A DNA stretch of 64,000 nt from an uncultured Myxococcales bacterium (lineage in GTDB: Bacteria > Myxococcota_A > Polyangia > Nannocystales > Nannocystaceae), in NCBI GenBank assembly GCA_902826865.1, contig CADEGN010000003.1, positions 22,691-86,690 on the forward strand. The letters are read 5' to 3'. The notes below the pieces were generated by a model. That model did not search any database. It worked only from the letters and a program-made list of their open reading frames with translations, and was not told the DNA's origin. Of this stretch, positions 1 to 7,099 are shown one piece after another. The position numbers were made by a program, and so were the translations under genes. The number at the start of each line of letters is the position of its first letter. The stretch's first letter is position 1.

Positions 1-37
1 CGCGGCGCGTCCCCCGGTCGCGCGGCGCGAATCGAGA

Positions 38-1549
38 ATGACTGCGTCGGTGCCCCCACGGGCATCTGGGCAGGTTAGCACTCCCGCGTGTCGCTGCGCT
101 ATCCTGGTCGGAAGGAGGATCCAAACGTCCCTGGCAAGTCATTCTGGGACAGGCCGCGCGCGCCGCCGTGCCGACCTAAAAACAGGCACCACTTGCAACA
201 GCAATTGCGTGTTCTGTGTGATCGGCGATCACCTGTTCACCGGCGATCGCACCACCGAGGCTTGCATTGCCGAACTCCGCGAGAGCCGAGCGACCTGCGA
301 CGATGTCGTGTTTACGGGGGCCGAGGTCAGCATCCGTCCGGACTTCTTTACGCTCGTGCATGCCGCCCGGCAGCTCGGGTACCAGCGGATCCAAGTGCAG
401 ACGAACGGACGCATGTTCGCCTATCGCGAGTTCTGCGAGCGCGCCGTTGCAGCTGGCGCCAATGAGTTTTCGCCCTCGATTCACGGCCATCAGGCGAAAC
501 TCCACGACGGTCTAACGCGTGCGGAGGGGTCATTCGCCCAGATCGTTTCGGCGATCGAACACTTGGTCGCCCTCGGCCAACGCGTCGTGACGAACACGGT
601 GATCACCAAGCAGAACGCGCGGCACCTTCCCGCTTTGGCCCGCATGCTGATCGATCTCGGCGTCGCGCAGTACCAGTTGGCTTTCCCGCACCCTACAGGA
701 CACGCGGCGACGTATTTCGCGGGCGTGGTGCCGCGGATGTCGGAGATCGCGGAGTACGTGCACGCAGCGCTCGCGCTCGGCCGTGCGGCCGGGGTGATGT
801 GCATGGCTGAAGCGATCCCTTTTTGCCACATGCACGGCTACGAGGACGCCGTCGCCGAGCTTCACATCCCGCCGACGGAGATCGTTTACGACGGCTACGT
901 GGTGCCAGACTACGCGGCCGATCGGATCGCCCGCGGCAAGGTTCGCTTCGCCGGATGCGCGACCTGCCGGTTCGAGCCGATCTGCGAGGGTCCGTGGAAG
1001 GAGTACCCGGCGCGCATGGGTGACGCCGAGTTTATCGCGGTCCCCGGGCCGCGGATCGTCGACCCTGCGCTGGTGTTGGACGGTCGCTGGCGAGCGCTCG
1101 GCCGCGTTGTACCGCCGACGGTGCGCGCCGGCGCAAGCTGGCGCGCTCTCTGCTTCGTCCCCGAGGCTGGCTCACCGGCGTGCAGCCGCCAGCTTCGGGG
1201 CTTGGTCCGCGATCGTACGCGCTTGCGCGAGGCAGGCATCGACGTCGTGGTGATCTCGCCTGATCGGCCCGAGGTTCAGCTGGCCTGGGCCGCTGGCTGC
1301 GGATCATCCCTGGCGCTCATCTCGGACGTTGATCACAGCCTTGCCGTCGCCTGCGATGCGCCCGGGCGCACCAGCGTCATCGTCGATCCCAACGGACGCA
1401 TCGCCCACCTCGTGCTCGACGTTGATGTCGACGCCCATGCGGCCCAGCTCGTCGCAGCGATCGTTCGTCTTCGCGCTCCGCCGCGCCCGCTCGGTGTTGC
1501 CGAAGACCTGGTGGTCCTCCGCCGAAACGTCGCTGGAGCGGCTCCGTGA
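38..1549 (+). CDS. Radical SAM enzyme fused to a peroxiredoxin-like domain (HxsC-related)
   Basis: The radical SAM cluster motif CxxxCxxC is at C53, C57 and C60, followed by a partial TIM barrel. A C-terminal auxiliary Cys motif (C-x2-C-x5-C-E-G-x-W) lies near residue 307-320; the same pattern recurs in the two other HxsC-like enzymes of this operon and in known HxsC. After about residue 350 there is a second domain of thioredoxin/AhpC-TSA type, with a peroxidatic-Cys-like SPAC motif near residue 381 and the strand pattern ending in VDPNGRI. The role is inferred to be oxidative maturation of the His-Gly-Ser peptide encoded downstream; no substrate can be read from the sequence. The stop overlaps the next start (GTGA at 1546-1549). 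The start is doubtful: the first 45 residues do not look like the family, and no ATG/GTG/TTG lies between residue 1 and the Cys motif. Confidence 0.85.
   Translation: MTASVPPRASGQVSTPACRCAILVGRRIQTSLASHSGTGRARRRADLKTGTTCNSNCVFCVIGDHLFTGDRTTEACIAELRESRATCDDVVFTGAEVSIRPDFFTLVHAARQLGYQRIQVQTNGRMFAYREFCERAVAAGANEFSPSIHGHQAKLHDGLTRAEGSFAQIVSAIEHLVALGQRVVTNTVITKQNARHLPALARMLIDLGVAQYQLAFPHPTGHAATYFAGVVPRMSEIAEYVHAALALGRAAGVMCMAEAIPFCHMHGYEDAVAELHIPPTEIVYDGYVVPDYAADRIARGKVRFAGCATCRFEPICEGPWKEYPARMGDAEFIAVPGPRIVDPALVLDGRWRALGRVVPPTVRAGASWRALCFVPEAGSPACSRQLRGLVRDRTRLREAGIDVVVISPDRPEVQLAWAAGCGSSLALISDVDHSLAVACDAPGRTSVIVDPNGRIAHLVLDVDVDAHAAQLVAAIVRLRAPPRPLGVAEDLVVLRRNVAGAAP
112..118 (+). promoter_or_regulatory. 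Possible Shine-Dalgarno inside the annotated 5' end of the first radical SAM gene
   Basis: A perfect AAGGAGG lies here. The in-frame codons a usable distance downstream are ACG at 125 and CTG at 131, so a non-standard start (CTG 131) would give a protein that begins shortly before the conserved radical SAM region. It may also be a coincidence, because in the open frame the motif falls on Gly-Arg-Arg codons. Confidence 0.3.
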
Positions 1550-3348
1550 AGGCGCTGATCAAGGTCGGCTACGCGTGCAACGAGCACTGCACCTTTTGCC
1601 ACACCCAGGAGCTCCGCGAGATCCAGGGCACGAGCGCCGACGTTGAACGCAAGATCGATCGCGCCAAAGCTCTTGGCCACACGATGGTCGTGCTCTCGGG
1701 CGGCGAACCGACGATCCGACCTGAGCTCATGCATTGGGCCGGACGCGTCGCTGCCGCCGGCATGGACTTTGGTCTCGTTACCAACGGGCTCGTCCTCGCC
1801 TACGCTGAGGTCCTCGAACGCCTCCTCGCGCTGCGCCTACGTTACGTGTACATGTCGCTCCACTGTGGCGTGGGGGAGACCCACGATCGAATGGTTCGAG
1901 CGGAGTCGTTCGCCACGGCTCTGCGAGCGCTCGACAATCTCCAGGGCCGCGGATTGCAGCTGACGGTCAATTGCGTGGTGACGCGCGCCAACCTCCGACA
2001 GCTGCGCTCGCTCGTCGATGTGATCGCGCCACGCACCGATGCCGTGCTTAAGTTCTCGGCGGTCGAACCGAAGGGAGGGGCCCTGCGCCTGCACGACCTT
2101 GTGGTCCCGCGCATCTCAGAGTCCGCGGCCGCCGTGCTCGACGCGCTCACCTACGGCCGGGCGGTGATGCCCGGGGGCGATGCTCGCCTGCGTCACGGTG
2201 GATTTCCGCTGTGCCTGCTGCCCGGCTTCGAGCACTCCTACGACGATCTGCGCACCCACGCCTACTGGACGATGGTTGAGACCGACGAGGCCAACTTCTA
2301 CCCCGTCGACGATCGCAACAAGCAGCATCCGTCGCCGACGTGCGACGATTGCCGGCTTCGCGGGCCGTGTCCCGGCCTGTTTCGCGCGTACCACCAACGC
2401 TACGGCGCCGATGAGCTGCGGCCGCAGACGCTCGGCGTCCGCGGCAACGCGTTCGACTGGGTGCTCGAAGCAGTCGATGATGCGCCGTCGCAGGGATGCC
2501 CGCTCCGCGACGACGGTGTGACTCCGTGGGAGCCGGCACGGCATCTCTTCGTGCGTCACCAGGGCCGCGTTGCCCGCTACCGCGCGACGACGCGCGATTT
2601 TCACGACGATACGCTCACGCGGGCAAAGCACGAGCTCGGGCAGATCTACCTCGACGCCTCTCGCAAACCCGCGCCGAACGATTTTGCCCGCGATCTCGTC
2701 AAGCTATCGCGCAGCGAGATGTGTTCGCCGTGTCCGGAGCGGGCGCACTGTACGGGGATGTTCGAGCCCGAATTCTCCGACGTGTTCGAACGCGACGACG
2801 CCGCAGTGCGAACCCGGCTCGCAGCCTTGGCCGGCGACGTGCTGGAGATCGGCTGCGGATACGGGCGCACCACCGATGTTTGGCGCCCCGGCCTCGAGGG
2901 GGGCACGCTGCGCTACACGGCGGTCGACCCGGACCCGGAGGCGATCGCAGCCACGCAGGCCGCGCTGCCGGCCGCAACGCTGCACTGCGGCGAAGCCGAG
3001 CTTGTGCTGACCGCACTGCCGACCGGCGGCTTCGACCACGCGGTGGCCCTGCACGCCTGGAATCATCTCGGCGATGCTGTGGCGGTGATCGATGCCCTCG
3101 CGCGCGTCGTCCGTCCTGGCGGCGAGCTGTGGCTGGTCGACGATGGCGTGTTCGGGCTGGCCCGTACGCGGGCCCAGCACGAGCTCGCGCAGCGCAGCGA
3201 GGCGGCGTTGCAGCACCACCGCAACGACGATGCCGGGCGCGCCCATGCGAGGATCGCGGGGCGCGGCTGGACGTTGGTGGAGCGCCATGACGTCGGGCCC
3301 ACCACCAGCAACCAGTGGCTGCTACGCTACCAGCGGTGCCCGACATGA
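1546..3348 (+). CDS. Radical SAM enzyme fused to a class I SAM methyltransferase (HxsC-related)
   Basis: A 600-residue two-enzyme fusion. The radical SAM motif is at C11, C15 and C18, followed by a GGEP motif. A C-x2-C-x5-C-x-G-L-F auxiliary motif near residue 266 matches the C-terminal motif of HxsC proteins. A further Cys cluster (C-x2-C-x4-C) lies near residue 396. From about residue 430 a Rossmann methyltransferase domain begins with VLEIGCGYG and continues with an acidic VDPD that would bind ribose of SAM. It therefore could use SAM twice, once for radical chemistry and once for conventional methyl transfer. It starts with GTG overlapping the preceding stop and ends in an ATGA overlap with the HxsD gene. 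Methylation of a matured His or Ser is a guess from the fusion; the domain content is clear. Confidence 0.88.
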   Translation: MKALIKVGYACNEHCTFCHTQELREIQGTSADVERKIDRAKALGHTMVVLSGGEPTIRPELMHWAGRVAAAGMDFGLVTNGLVLAYAEVLERLLALRLRYVYMSLHCGVGETHDRMVRAESFATALRALDNLQGRGLQLTVNCVVTRANLRQLRSLVDVIAPRTDAVLKFSAVEPKGGALRLHDLVVPRISESAAAVLDALTYGRAVMPGGDARLRHGGFPLCLLPGFEHSYDDLRTHAYWTMVETDEANFYPVDDRNKQHPSPTCDDCRLRGPCPGLFRAYHQRYGADELRPQTLGVRGNAFDWVLEAVDDAPSQGCPLRDDGVTPWEPARHLFVRHQGRVARYRATTRDFHDDTLTRAKHELGQIYLDASRKPAPNDFARDLVKLSRSEMCSPCPERAHCTGMFEPEFSDVFERDDAAVRTRLAALAGDVLEIGCGYGRTTDVWRPGLEGGTLRYTAVDPDPEAIAATQAALPAATLHCGEAELVLTALPTGGFDHAVALHAWNHLGDAVAVIDALARVVRPGGELWLVDDGVFGLARTRAQHELAQRSEAALQHHRNDDAGRAHARIAGRGWTLVERHDVGPTTSNQWLLRYQRCPT

Positions 3349-3824
3349 GTGAGTCCCTCTTCGGTATGCCCCCCGCCAACGTCGACGCCGACATCGCCGA
3401 GGGTCGGGTCGCGCTGACCGTCGACACCTCGCTGCATTCGCTCGATGCGATCTACGCGGCGGCCTATGCGTTCATCGGCCGGTGCTATGTGCTCCTCGAG
3501 CGGCCCGCGCCCGAGCGCGTGCGGGTGGTGCTCGCTCCCAAGCCAAGCGGTGCCGACGGGGACGCCTTGCGGGCGCTGATCGGCGAATTCGCCAACGAAC
3601 TGCTCTCGGCCACGTGGCGGCGCGAGATCACGCGTTCAAACCGTGCGCTGATCGAGGCCGTCACCATGCAGGCGTTCGCAGGTGCCCTTGGGTCGCCATC
3701 GCTCGACGACCTCGAGGCGTTTCAGTTTGGCGACGAGCCATTCGAGGACCCCCTCGGGATCGCGCAATCGTGGGAGGAGAAGTACCGCAAGAAACCGCGG
3801 ACGCCCGAGGAGCCCACCGAATGA
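3345..3824 (+). CDS. hxsD: HxsD-like protein of the His-Xaa-Ser system
   Basis: A 159-residue protein. The core matches the HxsD pattern: a strand ending in D-T-S-L-H-S-L-D-A-I, an A-A-Y-A-F-I helix, a second strand pair, then E-F-A-N-E-L-L and a helix ending R-A-L-I-E-A-V-T-M-Q-A-F. HxsD is the small companion of the paired radical SAM maturases HxsB and HxsC; its biochemical role is not established, but a peptide-binding or adaptor role like PqqD/RRE proteins is a reasonable inference. The ATG at 3345 overlaps the previous stop (ATGA) and is preferred over an in-frame ATG ten codons upstream. The C-terminal 45 residues are charged and Pro-rich and not part of the core. The next gene overlaps by ATGA. 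Confidence 0.8.
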   Translation: MSESLFGMPPANVDADIAEGRVALTVDTSLHSLDAIYAAAYAFIGRCYVLLERPAPERVRVVLAPKPSGADGDALRALIGEFANELLSATWRREITRSNRALIEAVTMQAFAGALGSPSLDDLEAFQFGDEPFEDPLGIAQSWEEKYRKKPRTPEEPTE

Positions 3825-4042
3825 TCGAGCTCCGGTTTCATCGCGATCTCTACGCGGGCACGGCGATCGACAGCGCGTTGGGCCGGTTTGCTGGGGTCGC
3901 GCGGTTCGTCCGCCGTGAAGATGGCGCAGACTTCGTCGTCGAGGTCCACGCGCAATCGCCCGGGCGCGAGCGCACGGTTGCGGGCGAGCTGGCCAACTTC
4001 GCCCTCGGACTCACCGTCGAAGCCGGAGGACCCGATCGATGA
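3821..4042 (+). CDS. Second, short HxsD-like protein
   Basis: A 73-residue protein that I read as a reduced second copy of the HxsD core. It has a strand leading into L-Y-A-G-T-A-I-D-S-A, an F-containing helix, a hydrophobic V-V-E-V-H strand, and a helix E-L-A-N-F-A-L that lines up with E-F-A-N-E-L-L of the gene just upstream. It ends there and lacks the last helices. It overlaps both neighbours by ATGA (3821-3824 and 4039-4042), so it is translated as part of the unit. A longer open frame reading in from 3482 exists but lies wholly across hxsD in another frame and is rejected. Function unknown; homology to HxsD is pattern-based and needs a profile comparison. Confidence 0.75.
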   Translation: MIELRFHRDLYAGTAIDSALGRFAGVARFVRREDGADFVVEVHAQSPGRERTVAGELANFALGLTVEAGGPDR

Positions 4043-5514
4043 AGCTACCGGTTTCGGACAGCCGCTCATATGCAGCCTTCTTTCGCTTCCGCGAGCTCGG
4101 AGAGCACGTCGTCGTGACCAGTCTCGAGGGCGAATGGGTCGTCCTTCGCCGCGACGAGTTCTCGGCGTTCGCCAATGGCAAGGTCGAGCCCGGAAGCGAC
4201 CTCGACGTCCGCCTGCAGGCACGCAACCTCGTGCGGGAGCACTTCGACGTCCGCCGCGCCGCCGAGACGATGGCGCGTCGGCGTCGTTTCGTTCACGGCG
4301 GGCCAAACCTCCACCTTGTGGTCGTCACGTTACGGTGCAACGAGACATGCGTGTACTGCCACGCCTCGCGCGCCGATCTCGATGCGGTCCACACCGATAT
4401 GACGCCGGAGATCGCCGACGCGACGGTCGACATGATCCTCCGTACCACGAGCCCCCACGTGACGATCGAGTTTCAGGGGGGCGAACCGTTGGTCGCGTTC
4501 CCGATCGTGGAGCGCATCGTCGAGCGCGCCGTCGAGAAGAACCGCTCCGCGGGCAAACAGCTCGAGTTTACGATGGTCAGCAACCTCGCCCTGATGGATG
4601 AGGACAAGCTCCGCTGGCTCCTTGGGCACCGCGTGCAGATCTGCACCAGCATCGACGGGGCTAAGTCGCTCCACGACAAACAGCGCGTGCTCCCGATGGC
4701 GTCGAGTTGGGACACGGCGACCAAGTGGATCGCGCGGATCAACGCGGCCTACGCCGAGGCCGGGCTGGATCCGACGCTGTACCACGTGGAGGCCCTCCTC
4801 ACGACCACGCGCGAAACGTTGAGTCGCTGGCGCGAGGTCGTAGATACGTACGTAGAGCTCGGTTGTCGCGCGCTCTTCTTGCGCCCGGTTGATCCCTTCG
4901 GCTTCGCGGAGAAAACCCGGCGCGTGGTCGAGTACCCACGCGCCGAATATCTCGCGTTTTATCGCCACGCGCTTGACTACATCATCGAGAAGAACCGAGC
5001 TGGTGTGGAGATTCTCGAGCGCTACGCGGCGATCTTTCTGACCAAGATCCTCACCGGCGATGATCCGAATTTCCTGGATATCCGCAGTCCGGGCGGTGCC
5101 GGGATCGGGCAACTCGCCTACAACTTCGACGGCAAGGTCTTCAGCTCGGATGAGGGCCGGATGCTCGCTGCGGCGGGGGATCCCACCTTCTTGCTGGGCG
5201 ATGTCCGGAGCTCAAGCTACCGCGAGATCGTCGGTCACCCGACGATCCGGGCGATGGCGATCGCGTCGAACCTGGATGGTCAACCGGACTGCATCGATTG
5301 CACATACGTCCCCTACTGTGGGACCCAGCCCGAGCACAATCACAAAACGCTCGGGACGATGATGGGTCGAATGCGGGAGAGCTCGATGTGTGCTGTGCAC
5401 AAGGGCATCCAGGACATCTTGTTTGAGAAGCTGGCGACGGCGGACAACGAAACTCTCGAGATCCTCCGCCGCTGGACCACCATCCGGCCGCGCGAGCACT
5501 TCCTGCAACCGTGA
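4039..5514 (+). CDS. hxsB: His-Xaa-Ser system radical SAM/SPASM maturase HxsB
   Basis: A 491-residue radical SAM enzyme. Residues 11-46 carry the N-terminal signature of HxsB (aromatic F-x-F-R-x-L-G-x-x-V-V-V-T followed by a short beta region), the CxxxCxxC motif is at C100, C104 and C107, and F-Q-G-G-E-P follows at about 153. A C-terminal SPASM-type cluster C-x2-C-x5-C lies near 418-428, with another Cys near 455. HxsB is one of two paired maturases expected to modify a His/Ser repeat peptide. Its ATG overlaps the preceding stop. It is followed by 259 bases before the repeat-peptide gene, the only real gap inside the unit. Confidence 0.88.
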   Translation: MKLPVSDSRSYAAFFRFRELGEHVVVTSLEGEWVVLRRDEFSAFANGKVEPGSDLDVRLQARNLVREHFDVRRAAETMARRRRFVHGGPNLHLVVVTLRCNETCVYCHASRADLDAVHTDMTPEIADATVDMILRTTSPHVTIEFQGGEPLVAFPIVERIVERAVEKNRSAGKQLEFTMVSNLALMDEDKLRWLLGHRVQICTSIDGAKSLHDKQRVLPMASSWDTATKWIARINAAYAEAGLDPTLYHVEALLTTTRETLSRWREVVDTYVELGCRALFLRPVDPFGFAEKTRRVVEYPRAEYLAFYRHALDYIIEKNRAGVEILERYAAIFLTKILTGDDPNFLDIRSPGGAGIGQLAYNFDGKVFSSDEGRMLAAAGDPTFLLGDVRSSSYREIVGHPTIRAMAIASNLDGQPDCIDCTYVPYCGTQPEHNHKTLGTMMGRMRESSMCAVHKGIQDILFEKLATADNETLEILRRWTTIRPREHFLQP

Positions 5515-5719
5515 GGCGGCGCACCGGTGAGCGGGGCTGGCATCGACCACGGCCTCGGCGGCTGTGCGCGCCGTTTCGCGCCCCTCCCAAGAGCCCCAGG
5601 CCGGCCCTCACGATGCCGAGAAAGCCCGCGGCGTTGCCGCGCGACCCGCAGGGCCCGTGCGATCTCCCGTCCCAGCGCCCGCTGCCGGTGTCTGCGGCGT
5701 GACCCACGGGCCGGCTGGT

Positions 5720-5751
5720 TTGTCACCGAGCCAAGCCTTGGGCCTGATAAC
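5720..5751 (+). promoter_or_regulatory. Weak candidate promoter before the repeat-peptide gene
   Basis: TTGTCA at 5720-5725 matches five of six bases of the sigma-70 -35 box. A GATAAC at 5746-5751 resembles a -10 box, but the 20-base spacing is longer than optimal. The putative start point would be about 20 bases before the ATG at 5774. Speculative. Confidence 0.2.
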
Positions 5752-5761
5752 ATGCCGAGCT

Positions 5762-5767
5762 GGGGAG
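5762..5767 (+). promoter_or_regulatory. Ribosome binding site deciding the start of the repeat peptide
   Basis: GGGGAG seven bases (5762-5767) before ATG 5774 supports this start over an in-frame start at 5564 that would add 70 residues of non-family sequence. Confidence 0.5.
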
Positions 5768-5773
5768 CCCGCT

Positions 5774-6052
5774 ATGCCCGACGACCCGTCGTCTGACGCA
5801 ACGACGGACCTGCCGGTCCCGAGCTACACAGCGACGCCAACGGCGTTACTCACCAGCGAGCAGCGCGAGGTCTCCGCGCGTGCCCGCGCGAACGCTGACG
5901 AGCGCCCGAACGACGTCCGAGGCGAGCAGGCGATGGCTGTTCCAACACACTGTTCCCACGGCAGCCACGGATCCCACGGCAGCCACGGATCTCACGGCAG
6001 CCACGGATCCCACGGCAGCCATGGATCCCATGGCTCGCACGGGAGCTGGTGA
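5774..6052 (+). CDS. His-Gly-Ser repeat precursor-like protein (HxsA-type)
   Basis: A 92-residue protein. Residues 1-55 form a hydrophilic leader-like region rich in Asp, Thr, Ala and Arg, with no signal peptide or membrane segment. A single Cys at residue 60 sits in a His-Cys-Ser triplet, followed by ten perfect His-Gly-Ser triplets and a terminal Trp. His-Xaa-Ser repeats are the defining feature of HxsA, the presumed substrate of HxsB/HxsC. Unlike classical HxsA it seems to be cytosolic at synthesis and has an uninterrupted H-G-S tract. The gene abuts the next radical SAM gene with no spacer (stop 6050-6052, ATG 6053). The reading as a RiPP-like substrate is inferred from context. A metal-binding His-rich protein is the main alternative. 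Confidence 0.85.
   Translation: MPDDPSSDATTDLPVPSYTATPTALLTSEQREVSARARANADERPNDVRGEQAMAVPTHCSHGSHGSHGSHGSHGSHGSHGSHGSHGSHGSW
5957..6046 (+). repeat. Ten tandem His-Gly-Ser codon triplets
   Basis: Ten 9-base units encode His-Gly-Ser. At DNA level they alternate as an 18-base unit (cacggcagc / cacggatcc), then drift to CAT and TCG/GGG/AGC codons in the last three units. The alternating codons suggest expansion by duplication of the 18-base unit. There are no spacers, so it is not a CRISPR array. Confidence 0.95.
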
Positions 6053-7099
6053 ATGGTGCGGGGAAGCATCGAACAGCGCGTTGCCGGCAAACGTGAACGG
6101 GTGCACGTGCTCACCGGTGCCGTGTGCAACAACAATTGCATCTTCTGTATGGAGGAGGATCGGGACGGCAGGTACCAGACGAATTCGGCAACGACCGACG
6201 CGACGGTGCGGTGGATCCTCGAACACAACCGAGACACCGAGGAGGTCTGCTTCACCTCCGGCGAGCCGACCACGAATCCCGCGTTGCCGCGATGGATCGC
6301 CATGGCCAAGGCCGCGGGCGTTCCGACCATAAGCGTCATGACCAACGGGCGCGCCCTGTCGTACGAGCGCTACGCGAAGGGCCTCGTCGCGGCCGGGCTC
6401 AACCGCGTCTACATCTCCATCCATGGCCACGAGGCGCGCCTGCACGAGGGCCTGACCCGCACCCCGGACAGCTTCGCCCAGACCGTCGCCGGACTCGACG
6501 TGGTCGCCGGGCTGCGGCGCTACGGAGTTGCGCTGCACACTTCAACCGTGGTCACGAAGCGAAACCTGCCGCATGTGACCGCGATCTATCGGTTCTTGCG
6601 CAGCCACGGCGTCGATCAGGTCGTGTTCAATGTGATGCAGGCCAACGGAAGAGCCGACACCTATTTCGAGCAGCTGTTTCCCACCTACAGCGAGATCGCC
6701 GGTGAATTCGCCCGTTTCGTGCACGAACAGGCCCGCATCGAGTCCCGGCCGATGGCGTTCCTCGTCGATATTCCGCTGTGCACCACCGAGGGCGTGCCCG
6801 ACTTCAACCGTGGCTACGTGGAGAGCTACGTGCACTTTGAGCCGAGCGTCACAGGCCAAGGTGGTGGGACCGATGCCGGCCTGCTCTCGGCCGAGGCCCT
6901 CGCCGAGCGTCGTACGGGATCGAGTGGCGAGCTAGTTCGCATTCGCCGCGCGGACCTCGACGATGCGCGTCGACACAAGCGCGAGGCGTGCGGACGTTGC
7001 CGCTACAATGGCGTCTGCGAAGGCGTGTGGGGCAACTACCTCCGGCGCTACGGCTGGAACGAATTCGAACCCACGCCGGCGGAGGCGGTTGCGCAGTGA
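6053..7099 (+). CDS. Radical SAM enzyme of the His-Gly-Ser peptide operon (HxsC-related)
   Basis: A 348-residue radical SAM protein with C25, C29 and C32 as the cluster motif, S-G-E-P-T near residue 69, and a C-terminal C-x2-C-x5-C-E-G-x-W-x-x-Y motif near residues 313-328. It is clearly related to the first gene of the operon: both share an I-H-G-H-x-A-x-L-H-x-G-L-T-R block. It directly follows the repeat-peptide gene, so it is the best candidate for an HxsC-equivalent partner of HxsB. It lacks the extra domains of the two other HxsC-like proteins. Its stop overlaps the GTG start of the c-di-GMP gene. Exact reaction unknown. Confidence 0.88.
   Translation: MVRGSIEQRVAGKRERVHVLTGAVCNNNCIFCMEEDRDGRYQTNSATTDATVRWILEHNRDTEEVCFTSGEPTTNPALPRWIAMAKAAGVPTISVMTNGRALSYERYAKGLVAAGLNRVYISIHGHEARLHEGLTRTPDSFAQTVAGLDVVAGLRRYGVALHTSTVVTKRNLPHVTAIYRFLRSHGVDQVVFNVMQANGRADTYFEQLFPTYSEIAGEFARFVHEQARIESRPMAFLVDIPLCTTEGVPDFNRGYVESYVHFEPSVTGQGGGTDAGLLSAEALAERRTGSSGELVRIRRADLDDARRHKREACGRCRYNGVCEGVWGNYLRRYGWNEFEPTPAEAVAQ

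Larger units (their letters stand above)
5515..5773 (+). other. Intergenic gap between hxsB and the repeat-peptide gene
   Basis: No convincing gene is present. Short GC-rich open frames exist in all three frames but have no family-like features and no good ribosome binding site. The gap separates the maturation genes from the precursor gene and could hold a promoter giving the precursor extra transcription. Confidence 0.5.

Noticed and set aside
88..465. Small peptide reading frame near the operon start as an extra precursor
   Set aside because: The start is GTG without a good binding site, and the product is an Arg-rich shadow of the radical SAM gene in another frame.
1546..3348. Calling this gene the true HxsC on its own
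   Set aside because: Three enzymes carry the HxsC-type C-terminal Cys motif, so no single one can be named HxsC from sequence alone.
5527..5796. Open frame in the gap before the repeat peptide
   Set aside because: Overlaps the peptide start, has no binding site and only Arg/Pro-rich composition.
5948..6046. CRISPR-like or satellite repeat at the His-Gly-Ser tract
   Set aside because: There are no spacers, the unit is 9/18 bases and in frame with a gene that has a good start and stop.
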